The position numbers were made by a program, and so were the translations under genes. A stretch of 64,000 nucleotides of DNA from Halisarca cf. caerulea (taxonomy: Eukaryota; Porifera; Demospongiae; Chondrillida; Halisarcidae). Below the pieces are notes generated by a model that saw only the letters and a program-made list of their open reading frames with translations, was not told the origin of the DNA and made no database searches. This document shows, piece by piece, positions 50,657 to 62,105 of the stretch (positions within the stretch are counted from its first letter, which is position 1; every line of letters starts with the position of its first letter). The stretch spans positions 3,127,511 through 3,191,510 of the forward strand of contig CAUJGJ010000371.1 of assembly GCA_963170055.1 (NCBI GenBank). Reading direction: 5' to 3'.

Positions 50657-53266
50657 GTTCTTATTTCCAAAAGTTGTTTAAATACTTTGCAAATTTAAAA
50701 TCTTGCTATTTGTTCGTTTTAAAAATACTTTGTTCACTTTCTGCGATGTTTGAATTTTGACTATTTCATGCTCTTCTTAATTTTTAAGTAATGTTTCTAA
50801 CGTTCTTATTTCCAAAAGTTGTTTAAATACTTTGAAAATTTAAAATCTTGCTATTTGTTCGTTATAAAAATACTTTGTTCACTTTCTGAGATGTTTGAAT
50901 TTTGACTATTTCATGCTCTTCTTAATTTTAAAGTAATGTTTCTAACGTTCTTATTTCCAAAAGTAGTTTAAATACTTTGCAAATTTAAAATCTTGCTATT
51001 TGTTCGTTATAAAAATACTTTGTTCACTTTCTGAGATGTTTGAATTTTGACTATTTCATGCTCTTCTTAATTTTAAAGTAATGTTTCTAACGTTCTTATT
51101 TCCAAAAGTTGTTTAAATACTTTGCAAAATTAACATCTTGCTATTTGTTCGTTATAAAAATACTTTGTTCACTTTCTGAGATGTTTGAATTTTGACTATT
51201 TCATGCTCTTCTTAATTTTAAAGTAATGTTTCTAACGTTCTTATTTCCAAAAGTAGTTTAAATACTTTGCAAATTTAAAATCTTGCTATTTGTTCGTTAT
51301 AAAAATACTTTGTTCACTTTCTGAGATGTTTGAATTTTGACTATTTCATGCTCTTCTTAATTTTAAAGTAATGTTTCTAACGTTCTTATTTCCAAAAGTA
51401 GTTTAAATACTTTGCAAATTTAAAATCTTGCTATTTGTTCGTTATAAAAATACTTTGTTCACTTTCTGCGATGTTTGAATTTTGACTATTTCATGCTCTT
51501 CTTAGTTTTAAAGTAATGTTTCTAACGTTCTTATTTCCAAAAGTAGTTTAAATACTTTGCAAATTTAAAATCTTGCTATTTGTTCGTTATAAAAATACTT
51601 TGTTCACTTTCTGCGATGTTTGAATTTTGACTATTTCATGCTCTTCTTAATTTTTAAGTAATGTTTCTAACGTTCTTATTTCCAAAAGTTGTTTAAATAC
51701 TTTGAAAATTTAAAATCTTGCTATTTGTTCGTTATAAAAATACTTTGTTCACTTTCTGAGATGTTTGAATTTTGACTATTTCATGCTCTTCTTAGTTTTA
51801 AAGTAATGTTTCTAACGTTCTTATTTCCAAAAGTAGTTTAAATACTTTGCAAATTTAAAATCTTGCTATTTGTTCGTTATAAAAATACTTTGTTCACTTT
51901 CTGAGATGTTTGAATTTTGACTATTTCATGCTCTTCTTAATTTTAAAGTAATGTTTCTAACGTTCTTATTTCCAAAAGTTGTTTAAATACTTTGCAAAAT
52001 TAACATCTTGCTATTTGTTCGTTATAAAAATACTTTGTTCACTTTCTGAGATGTTTGAATTTTGACTATTTCATGCTCTTCTTAATTTTAAAGTAATGTT
52101 TCTAACGTTCTTATTTCCAAAAGTAGTTTAAATACTTTGCAAATTTAAAATCTTGCTATTTGTTCGTTATAAAAATACTTTGTTCACTTTCTGAGATGTT
52201 TGAATTTTGACTATTTCATGCTCTTCTTAATTTTAAAGTAATGTTTCTAACGTTCTTATTTCCAAAAGTAGTTTAAATACTTTGCAAATTTAAAATCTTG
52301 CTATTTGTTCGTTATAAAAATACTTTGTTCACTTTCTGCGATGTTTGAATTTTGACTATTTCATGCTCTTCTTAGTTTTAAAGTAATGTTTCTAACGTTC
52401 TTATTTCCAAAAGTAGTTTAAATACTTTGCAAATTTAAAATCTTGCTATTTGTTCGTTATAAAAATACTTTGTTCACTTTCTGCGATGTTTGAATTTTGA
52501 CTATTTCATGCTCTTCTTAATTTTTAAGTAATGTTTCTAACGTTCTTATTTCCAAAAGTTGTTTAAATACTTTGAAAATTTAAAATCTTGCTATTTGTTC
52601 GTTATAAAAATACTTTGTTCACTTTCTGAGATGTTTGAATTTTCACTATTTCATGCTCTTCTTAATTTTAAAGTAATGTTTCTAACGTTCTTATTTCCAA
52701 AAGTAGTTTAAATACTTTGCAAATTTAAAATCTTGCTATTTGTTCGTTATAAAAATACTTTGTTCACTTTCTGAGATGTTTGAATTTTGACTATTTCATG
52801 CTCTTCTTAATTTTAAAGTAATGTTTCTAACGTTCTTATTTCCAAAAGTTGTTTAAATACTTTGCAAAATTAACATCTTGCTATTTGTTCGTTATAAAAA
52901 TACTTTGTTCACTTTCTGAGATGTTTGAATTTTGACTATTTCATGCTCTTCTTAATTTTAAAGTAATGTTTCTAACGTTCTTATTTCCAAAAGTAGTTTA
53001 AATACTTTGCAAATTTAAAATCTTGCTATTTGTTCGTTATAAAAATACTTTGTTCACTTTCTGAGATGTTTGAATTTTGACTATTTCATGCTCTTCTTAA
53101 TTTTAAAGTAATGTTTCTAACGTTCTTATTTCCAAAAGTAGTTTAAATACTTTGCAAATTTAAAATCTTGCTATTTGTTCGTTATAAAAATACTTTGTTC
53201 ACTTTCTGCGATGTTTGAATTTTGACTATTTCATGCTCTTCTTAGTTTTAAAGTAATGTTTCTAAC
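50657..53266 (+). repeat. 6-monomer HOR of 870 bp, three tandem copies
   Basis: Copies start at 50657, 51527 and 52397. The order is C88 with TTTTTAAG (T129); A34 (TTTGAAAATT); A19 plain; A38 with TTAACATC (C43); A19 plain; A19 with C88 and G124. The first unit of copy 1 has T19 and T63, while copies 2 and 3 have A19 and A63, so copies 2 and 3 are the closer pair. Unit 51672 alone carries G124, and unit 52542 alone C103. Two upstream units (50077 and 50222) resemble the first two of the HOR and may be its source. Confidence 0.91.
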
Positions 53267-53989
53267 GTTCTTATTTCCAAAAGTAGTTTAAATACTTTGC
53301 AAATTTAAAATCTTGCTATTTGTTCGTTATAAAAATACTTTGTTCACTTTCTGCGATGTTTGAATTTTGACTATTTCATGCTCTTCTTAGTTTTAAAGTA
53401 ATGTTTCTAACGTTCTTATTTCCAAAAGTTGTTTAAATACTTTGCAAATTTAAAATCTTGCTATTTGTTCGTTATAAAAATACTTTGTTCACTTTCTGAG
53501 ATGTTTGAATTTTGACTATTTCATGCTCTTCTTAATTTTAAGGTAATGTTTCTAACGTTCTTATTTCCAAAAGTTGTGTAAATACTTTGCAAATTTAAAA
53601 TCTTGCTATTTGTTCGTTATAAAAATACTTTGTTCACTTTCTTAGATGTTTGAATTTTGACTATTTCATGCTCTTCTTAGTTTTAAAGTAATGTTTCTAA
53701 CGTTCTTATTTCCAAAAGTTGTTTAAATACTTTGCAAATTTAAAATCTTGCTATTTGTTCGTTTTAAAAATACTTTGTTCACTTTCTGAGGTGTTTGAAT
53801 TTTGACTATTTCATGCTCTTCTTAATTTTAAAGTAATGTTTCTAACGTTCTTATTTCCAAAAGTAGTTTAAATACTTTAAATTTAAAATCTTGCTATTTG
53901 TTCATTATAAAAATACTTTGTTCACTTTCTGAGATGTTTGAATTTTGACTATTTCATGCTCTTCTTAATTTTAAAGTAATGTTTCTAAC
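53267..53989 (+). repeat. 5-monomer cassette with the 2-bp-deleted monomer, first copy
   Basis: The order is C88/G124; G131; G22/T87/G124; T63/G90; A60 with TACTTTAAATTT, which lacks GC at p33-34 and is 143 bp. The same cassette is at 55875-56597 and 58773-59495. A related string at 54860-55584 has the full-length A60 unit and A87-type CTGAGATG in the third monomer, so it is a cousin without the deletion. Confidence 0.87.
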
Positions 53990-55874
53990 GTTCTTATTTC
54001 CAAAAGTAGTTTAAATACTTTGCAAATTTAAAATCTTGCTATTTGTTCGTTTTAAAAATACTTTGTTCACTTTCTGCGATGTTTGAATTTTGACTATTTT
54101 ATGCTCTTCTTAATTTTAAAGTAATGTTTCTAACGTTCTTATTTCCAAAAGTTGTTTAAATACTTTGCAAAATTAAAATCTTGCTATTTGTTCGTTATAA
54201 AAATACTTTGTTCACTTTCTGAGATGTTTGAATTTTGACTATTTCATGCTCTTCTTAATTTTAAAGTAATGTTTCTAACGTTCTTATTTCCAAAAGTAGT
54301 TTAAATACTTTGCAAATTTAAAATCTTGCTATTTGTTCGTTATAAAAATACTTTGTTCACTTTCTGAGATGTTTTAATTTTGACTATTTCATGCTCTTCT
54401 TAATTTTAAAGTAATGTTTCTAACGTTCTTATTTCCAAAAGTAGTTTAAATACTTTGCAAATTTAAAATCTTGCTATTTGTTCGTTATAAAAATACTTTG
54501 TTCACTTTCTGCGATGTTTGAATTTTGACTATTTCATGCTCTTCTTAGTTTTAAAGTAATGTTTCTAACGTTCTTATTTCCAAAAGTAGTTTAAATACTT
54601 TGCAAATTTAAAATCTTGCTATTTGTTCGTTATAAAAATACTTTGTTCACTTTCTGCGATGTTTGAATTTTGACTATTTCATGCTCTTCTTAGTTTTAAA
54701 GTAATGTTTCTAACGTTCTTATTTCCAAAAGTTGTTTAAATACTTTGCAAATTTAAAATCTTGCTATTTGTTCGTTATAAAAATACTTTGTTCACTTTCT
54801 GCGATGTTTGAATTTTGACTATTTCATGCTCTTCTTAGTTTTAAAGTAATGTTTCTAACGTTCTTATTTCCAAAAGTAGTTTAAATACTTTGCAAATTTA
54901 AAATCTTGCTATTTGTTCGTTATAAAAATACTTTGTTCACTTTCTGCGATGTTTGAATTTTGACTATTTCATGCTCTTCTTAGTTTTAAAGTAATGTTTC
55001 TAACGTTCTTATTTCCAAAAGTTGTTTAAATACTTTGCAAATTTAAAATCTTGCTATTTGTTCGTTATAAAAATACTTTGTTCACTTTCTGAGATGTTTG
55101 AATTTTGACTATTTCATGCTCTTCTTAATTTTAAGGTAATGTTTCTAACGTTCTTATTTCCAAAAGTTGTGTAAATACTTTGCAAATTTAAAATCTTGCT
55201 ATTTGTTCGTTATAAAAATACTTTGTTCACTTTCTGAGATGTTTGAATTTTGACTATTTCATGCTCTTCTTAGTTTTAAAGTAATGTTTCTAACGTTCTT
55301 ATTTCCAAAAGTTGTTTAAATACTTTGCAAATTTAAAATCTTGCTATTTGTTCGTTTTAAAAATACTTTGTTCACTTTCTGAGGTGTTTGAATTTTGACT
55401 ATTTCATGCTCTTCTTAATTTTAAAGTAATGTTTCTAACGTTCTTATTTCCAAAAGTAGTTTAAATACTTTGCAAATTTAAAATCTTGCTATTTGTTCAT
55501 TATAAAAATACTTTGTTCACTTTCTGAGATGTTTGAATTTTGACTATTTCATGCTCTTCTTAATTTTAAAGTAATGTTTCTAACGTTCTTATTTCCAAAA
55601 GTAGTTTAAATACTTTGCAAATTTAAAATCTTGCTATTTGTTCGTTTTAAAAATACTTTGTTCACTTTCTGCGATGTTTGAATTTTGACTATTTCATGCT
55701 CTTCTTAATTTTAAAGTAATGTTTCTAACGTTCTTATTTCCAAAAGTAGTTTAAATACTTTGCAAATTTAAAATCTTGCTATTTGTTCGTTATAAAAATA
55801 CTTTGTTCACTTTCTGCGATGTTTGAATTTTGACTATTTCATGCTCTTCTTAGTTTTAAAGTAATGTTTCTAAC
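53990..55874 (+). repeat. Thirteen-monomer block rich in C88/G124 units
   Basis: Units 54425, 54570, 54715 and 54860 are four successive monomers with C88 and G124, alternating A and T at p19 only in the third. Unit 54280 has a private T at p96 (GTTTTAATTTT), and 53990 and 54135 repeat the T111 then A38 pairing also seen at 50367-50656. Units 55005-55584 are the deletion-free cousin of the five-unit cassette. Confidence 0.75.
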
Positions 55875-57322
55875 GTTCTTATTTCGAAAAGTAGTTTAAA
55901 TACTTTGCAAATTTAAAATCTTGCTATTTGTTCGTTATAAAAATACTTTGTTCACTTTCTGCGATGTTTGAATTTTGACTATTTCATGCTCTTCTTAGTT
56001 TTAAAGTAATGTTTCTAACGTTCTTATTTCCAAAAGTTGTTTAAATACTTTGCAAATTTAAAATCTTGCTATTTGTTCGTTATAAAAATACTTTGTTCAC
56101 TTTCTGAGATGTTTGAATTTTGACTATTTCATGCTCTTCTTAATTTTAAGGTAATGTTTCTAACGTTCTTATTTCCAAAAGTTGTGTAAATACTTTGCAA
56201 ATTTAAAATCTTGCTATTTGTTCGTTATAAAAATACTTTGTTCACTTTCTTAGATGTTTGAATTTTGACTATTTCATGCTCTTCTTAGTTTTAAAGTAAT
56301 GTTTCTAACGTTCTTATTTCCAAAAGTTGTTTAAATACTTTGCAAATTTAAAATCTTGCTATTTGTTCGTTTTAAAAATACTTTGTTCACTTTCTGAGGT
56401 GTTTGAATTTTGACTATTTCATGCTCTTCTTAATTTTAAAGTAATGTTTCTAACGTTCTTATTTCCAAAAGTAGTTTAAATACTTTAAATTTAAAATCTT
56501 GCTATTTGTTCATTATAAAAATACTTTGTTCACTTTCTGAGATGTTTGAATTTTGACTATTTCATGCTCTTCTTAATTTTAAAGTAATGTTTCTAACGTT
56601 CTTATTTCCAAAAGTTGTTTAAATACTTTGCAAATTTAAAATCTTGCTATTTGTTCGTTATAAAAATACTTTGTTCACTTTCTGAGATGTTTGAATTTTC
56701 ACTATTTCATGCTCTTCTTAATTTTAAAGTAATGTTTCTAACGTTCTTATTTCCAAAAGTTGTTTAAATACTTTGCAAATTTAAAATCTTGCTATTTGTT
56801 CGTTATAAAAATACTTTGATCACTTTCTGAGATGTTTGAATTTTAACTATTTCATGCTCTTCTTAATTTTAAAGTAATGTTTCTAACGTTCTTATTTCCA
56901 AAAGTTGTTTAAATACTTTGCAAATTTAAAATCTTGCTATTTGTTCGTTATAAAAATACTTTGATCACTTTCTGAGATGTTTGAATTTTAACTATTTCAT
57001 GCTCTTCTTAATTTTAAAGTAATGTTTCTAACGTTCTTATTTCCAAAAGTTGTTTAAATACTTTGCAAATTTAAAATCTTGCTATTTGTTCGTTATAAAA
57101 ATACTTTGTTCACTTTCTGAGATGTTTGAATTTTGACTATTTCATGCTCTTCTTAATTTTAAAGTAATGTTTCTAACGTTCTTATTTCCAAAAGTTGTGT
57201 AAATACTTTGCAAATTTAAAATCTTGCTATTTGTTCGTGATAAAAATACTTTGTTCACTTTCTGAGATGTTTGAATTTTGACTATTTCATGCTCTTCTTA
57301 GTTTTAAAGTAATGTTTCTAAC
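55875..57322 (+). repeat. 10-monomer block, left copy (2,898-bp offset)
   Basis: Matches 58773-60220. After the cassette with the 143-bp unit (56455-56597) come C103 (56598), two TTGATCAC/A103 monomers (56743 and 56888), a plain unit and TTGTGTAAAT with TTCGTGAT (57178). Unit 55875 has a private G at p12 (TTTCGAAAAG). Unit 57178 has G124, while its partner 60076 has A124. Confidence 0.85.
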
Positions 57323-58482
57323 GTTCTTATTTCCAAAAGTAGTTTAAATACTTTGCAAATTTAAAATCTTGCTATTTGTTCGTTATAAAAATACTTTGTT
57401 CACTTTCTGCGATGTTTGAATTTTGACTATTTCATGCTCTTCTTAATTTTAAAGTAATGTTTCTAACGTTCTTATTTCCAAAAGTAGTTTAAATACTTTG
57501 CAAATTTAAAATCTTGCTATTTGTTCGTTATAAAAATACTTTGTTCACTTTCTGAGATGTTTGAATTTTGACTATTTCATGCTCTTCTTAATTTTAAAGT
57601 AATGTTTCTAATGTTCTTATTTCCAAAAGTAGTTTAAATACTTTGCAAATTTAAAATCTTGCTATTTGTTCGTTATAAAAATACTTTGTTCACTTTCTGC
57701 GATGTTTGAATTTTGACTATTTCATGCTCTTCTTAGTTTTAAAGTAATGTTTCTAACGTTCTTATTTCCAAAAGTAGTTTAAATACTTTGCAAATTTAAA
57801 ATCTTGCTATTTGTTCGTTATAAAAATACTTTGTTCACTTTCTGAGATGTTTGAATTTTGACTATTTCATGCTCTTCTTAATTTTAAAGTAATGTTTCTA
57901 ACGTTCTTATTTCCAAAAGTAGTTTAAATACTTTGCAAATTTAAAATCTTGCTATTTGTTCGTTATAAAAATACTTTGTTCACTTTCTGCGATGTTTGAA
58001 TTTTGACTATTTCATGCTCTTCTTAATTTTAAAGTAATGTTTCTAACGTTCTTATTTCCAAAAGTAGTTTAAATACTTTGCAAATTTAAAATCTTGCTAT
58101 TTGTTCGTTATAAAAATACTTTGTTCACTTTCTGAGATGTTTGAATTTTGACTATTTCATGCTCTTCTTAATTTTAAAGTAATGTTTCTAATGTTCTTAT
58201 TTCCAAAAGTAGTTTAAATACTTTGCAAATTTAAAATCTTGCTATTTGTTCGTTATAAAAATACTTTGTTCACTTTCTGCGATGTTTGAATTTTGACTAT
58301 TTCATGCTCTTCTTAGTTTTAAAGTAATGTTTCTAACGTTCTTATTTCCAAAAGTAGTTTAAATACTTTGCAAATTTAAAATCTTGCTATTTGTTCGTTA
58401 TAAAAATACTTTGTTCACTTTCTGAGATGTTTGAATTTTGACTATTTCATGCTCTTCTTAATTTTAAAGTAATGTTTCTAAC
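57323..58482 (+). repeat. 4-monomer HOR, two tandem copies of 580 bp
   Basis: Units 57323, 57468, 57613 and 57758 match 57903, 58048, 58193 and 58338: C88; T145 (CTAATGTTC at the boundary); C88/G124; plain. All eight have A at p19 and A at p63. T145 destroys the boundary CpG by a C to T change. Confidence 0.88.
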
Positions 58483-58772
58483 GTTCTTATTTCCAAAAGT
58501 AGTTTAAATACTTTGCAAATTTAAAATCTTGCTATTTGTTCGTTTTAAAAATACTTTGTTCACTTTCTGCGATGTTTGAATTTTGACTATTTCATGCTCT
58601 TCTTAATTTTAAAGTAATGTTTCTAACGTTCTTATTTCCAAAAGTAGTTTAAATACTTTGCAAATTTAAAATCTTGCTATTTGTTCGTTATAAAAATACT
58701 TTGTTCACTTTCTGCGATGTTTGAATTTTGACTATTTCATGCTCTTCTTAGTTTTAAAGTAATGTTTCTAAC

Positions 58773-60220
58773 GTTCTTATTTCCAAAAGTAGTTTAAATA
58801 CTTTGCAAATTTAAAATCTTGCTATTTGTTCGTTATAAAAATACTTTGTTCACTTTCTGCGATGTTTGAATTTTGACTATTTCATGCTCTTCTTAGTTTT
58901 AAAGTAATGTTTCTAACGTTCTTATTTCCAAAAGTTGTTTAAATACTTTGCAAATTTAAAATCTTGCTATTTGTTCGTTATAAAAATACTTTGTTCACTT
59001 TCTGAGATGTTTGAATTTTGACTATTTCATGCTCTTCTTAATTTTAAGGTAATGTTTCTAACGTTCTTATTTCCAAAAGTTGTGTAAATACTTTGCAAAT
59101 TTAAAATCTTGCTATTTGTTCGTTATAAAAATACTTTGTTCACTTTCTTAGATGTTTGAATTTTGACTATTTCATGCTCTTCTTAGTTTTAAAGTAATGT
59201 TTCTAACGTTCTTATTTCCAAAAGTTGTTTAAATACTTTGCAAATTTAAAATCTTGCTATTTGTTCGTTTTAAAAATACTTTGTTCACTTTCTGAGGTGT
59301 TTGAATTTTGACTATTTCATGCTCTTCTTAATTTTAAAGTAATGTTTCTAACGTTCTTATTTCCAAAAGTAGTTTAAATACTTTAAATTTAAAATCTTGC
59401 TATTTGTTCATTATAAAAATACTTTGTTCACTTTCTGAGATGTTTGAATTTTGACTATTTCATGCTCTTCTTAATTTTAAAGTAATGTTTCTAACGTTCT
59501 TATTTCCAAAAGTTGTTTAAATACTTTGCAAATTTAAAATCTTGCTATTTGTTCGTTATAAAAATACTTTGTTCACTTTCTGAGATGTTTGAATTTTCAC
59601 TATTTCATGCTCTTCTTAATTTTAAAGTAATGTTTCTAACGTTCTTATTTCCAAAAGTTGTTTAAATACTTTGCAAATTTAAAATCTTGCTATTTGTTCG
59701 TTATAAAAATACTTTGATCACTTTCTGAGATGTTTGAATTTTAACTATTTCATGCTCTTCTTAATTTTAAAGTAATGTTTCTAACGTTCTTATTTCCAAA
59801 AGTAGTTTAAATACTTTGCAAATTTAAAATCTTGCTATTTGTTCGTTATAAAAATACTTTGATCACTTTCTGAGATGTTTGAATTTTAACTATTTCATGC
59901 TCTTCTTAATTTTAAAGTAATGTTTCTAACGTTCTTATTTCCAAAAGTTGTTTAAATACTTTGCAAATTTAAAATCTTGCTATTTGTTCGTTATAAAAAT
60001 ACTTTGTTCACTTTCTGAGATGTTTGAATTTTGACTATTTCATGCTCTTCTTAATTTTAAAGTAATGTTTCTAACGTTCTTATTTCCAAAAGTTGTGTAA
60101 ATACTTTGCAAATTTAAAATCTTGCTATTTGTTCGTGATAAAAATACTTTGTTCACTTTCTGAGATGTTTGAATTTTGACTATTTCATGCTCTTCTTAAT
60201 TTTAAAGTAATGTTTCTAAC
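58773..60220 (+). repeat. 10-monomer block, right copy
   Basis: Partner of 55875-57322, with the 143-bp monomer at 59353-59495, C103 at 59496, TTGATCAC/A103 at 59641 and 59786, and TTCGTGAT at 60076. Unit 59786 has A19 where 56888 has T19. The two preceding units, 58483 and 58628, are a T63/C88 and a C88/G124 monomer. Confidence 0.85.
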
Positions 60221-61235
60221 GTTCTTATTTCCAAAAGTAGTTTAAATACTTTGCAAATTTAAAATCTTGCTATTTGTTCGTTATAAAAATACTTTGTTCA
60301 CTTTCTGAGATGTTTGAATTTTGACTATTTCATGCTCTTCTTAATTTTAAGGTAATGTTTCTAACGTTCTTATTTCCAAAAGTTGTGTAAATACTTTGCA
60401 AATTTAAAATCTTGCTATTTGTTCGTTTTAAAAATACTTTGTTCACTTTCTGCGATGTTTGAATTTTGACTATTTCATGCTCTTCTTAATTTTAAGGTAA
60501 TGTTTCTAACGTTCTTATTTCCAAAAGTTGTGTAAATACTTTGCAAATTTAAAATCTTGCTATTTGTTCGTTATAAAAATACTTTGTTCACTTTCTGAGA
60601 TGTTTGAATTTTGACTATTTCATGCTCTTCTTAGTTTTAAAGTAATGTTTCTAACGTTCTTATTTCCAAAAGTTGTTTAAATACTTTGCAAATTTAAAAT
60701 CTTGCTATTTGTTCGTGATAAAAATACTTTGTTCACTTTCTGAGATGTTTGAATTTTGACTATTTCATGCTCTTCTTAATTTTAAAGTAATGTTTCTAAC
60801 GTTCTTATTTCCAAAAGTAGTTTAAATACTTTGCAAATTTAAAATCTTGCTATTTGTTCGTTATAAAAATACTTTGTTCACTTTCTGAGATGTTTGAATT
60901 TTGACTATTTCATGCTCTTCTTAATTTTAAGGTAATGTTTCTAACGTTCTTATTTCCAAAAGTTGTGTAAATACTTTGCAAATTTAAAATCTTGCTATTT
61001 GTTCGTTTTAAAAATACTTTGTTCACTTTCTGCGATGTTTGAATTTTGACTATTTCATGCTCTTCTTAATTTTAAGGTAATGTTTCTAACGTTCTTATTT
61101 CCAAAAGTTGTGTAAATACTTTGCAAATTTAAAATCTTGCTATTTGTTCGTTATAAAAATACTTTGTTCACTTTCTGAGATGTTTGAATTTTGACTATTT
61201 CATGCTCTTCTTAGTTTTAAAGTAATGTTTCTAAC
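60076..61235 (+). repeat. 4-monomer HOR, two tandem copies of 580 bp
   Basis: Units 60076, 60221, 60366 and 60511 match 60656, 60801, 60946 and 61091: TTCGTGAT (G62); A19 with G131; G22/T63/C88 with G131; G22 with G124. The first unit has G22 in copy 1 and T22 in copy 2. Its first monomer overlaps the end of the 58773-60220 block. Confidence 0.87.
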
Positions 61236-62105
61236 GTTCTTATTTCCAAAAGTTGTTTAAATACTTTGCAAATTTAAAATCTTGCTATTTGTTCGTTATA
61301 AAAATACTTTGTTCACTTTCTGAGATGTTTGAATTTTCACTATTTCATGCTCTTCTTAATTTTAAAGTAATGTTTCTAACGTTCTTATTTCCAAAAGTTG
61401 TTTAAATACTTTGCAAATTTAAAATCTTGCTATTTGTTCGTTATAAAAATACTTTGATCACTTTCTGAGATGTTTGAATTTTGACTATTTCATGCTCTTC
61501 TTAATTTTAAGGTAATGTTTCTAACGTTCTTATTTCCAAAAGTTGTGTAAATACTTTGCAAATTTAAAATCTTGCTATTTGTTCGTTATAAAAATACTTT
61601 GTTCACTTTCTGAGATGTTTGAATTTTGACTATTTCATGCTCTTCTTAGTTTTAAAGTAATGTTTCTAACGTTCTTATTTCCAAAAGTTGTTTAAATACT
61701 TTGCAAATTTAAAATCTTGCTATTTGTTCGTTATAAAAATACTTTGTTCACTTTCTGAGATGTTTGAATTTTCACTATTTCATGCTCTTCTTAATTTTAA
61801 AGTAATGTTTCTAACGTTCTTATTTCCAAAAGTTGTTTAAATACTTTGCAAATTTAAAATCTTGCTATTTGTTCGTTATAAAAATACTTTGATCACTTTC
61901 TGAGATGTTTGAATTTTAACTATTTCATGCTCTTCTTAATTTTAAAGTAATGTTTCTAACGTTCTTATTTCCAAAAGTAGTTTAAATACTTTGCAAATTT
62001 AAAATCTTGCTATTTGTTCGTTATAAAAATACTTTGTTCACTTTCTGAGATGTTTGAATTTTGACTATTTCATGCTCTTCTTAATTTTAAAGTAATGTTT
62101 CTAAC
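61236..62105 (+). repeat. 3-monomer (435-bp) imperfect duplication
   Basis: Units 61236, 61381 and 61526 are C103; TTGATCAC with G103 and G131; G22/G124. Units 61671, 61816 and 61961 are C103; TTGATCAC with A103; plain A19. Unit 61381 is the only TTGATCAC monomer with G103 and G131, so it looks like a TTGATCAC 5' part joined to a G131 3' part. Confidence 0.75.
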
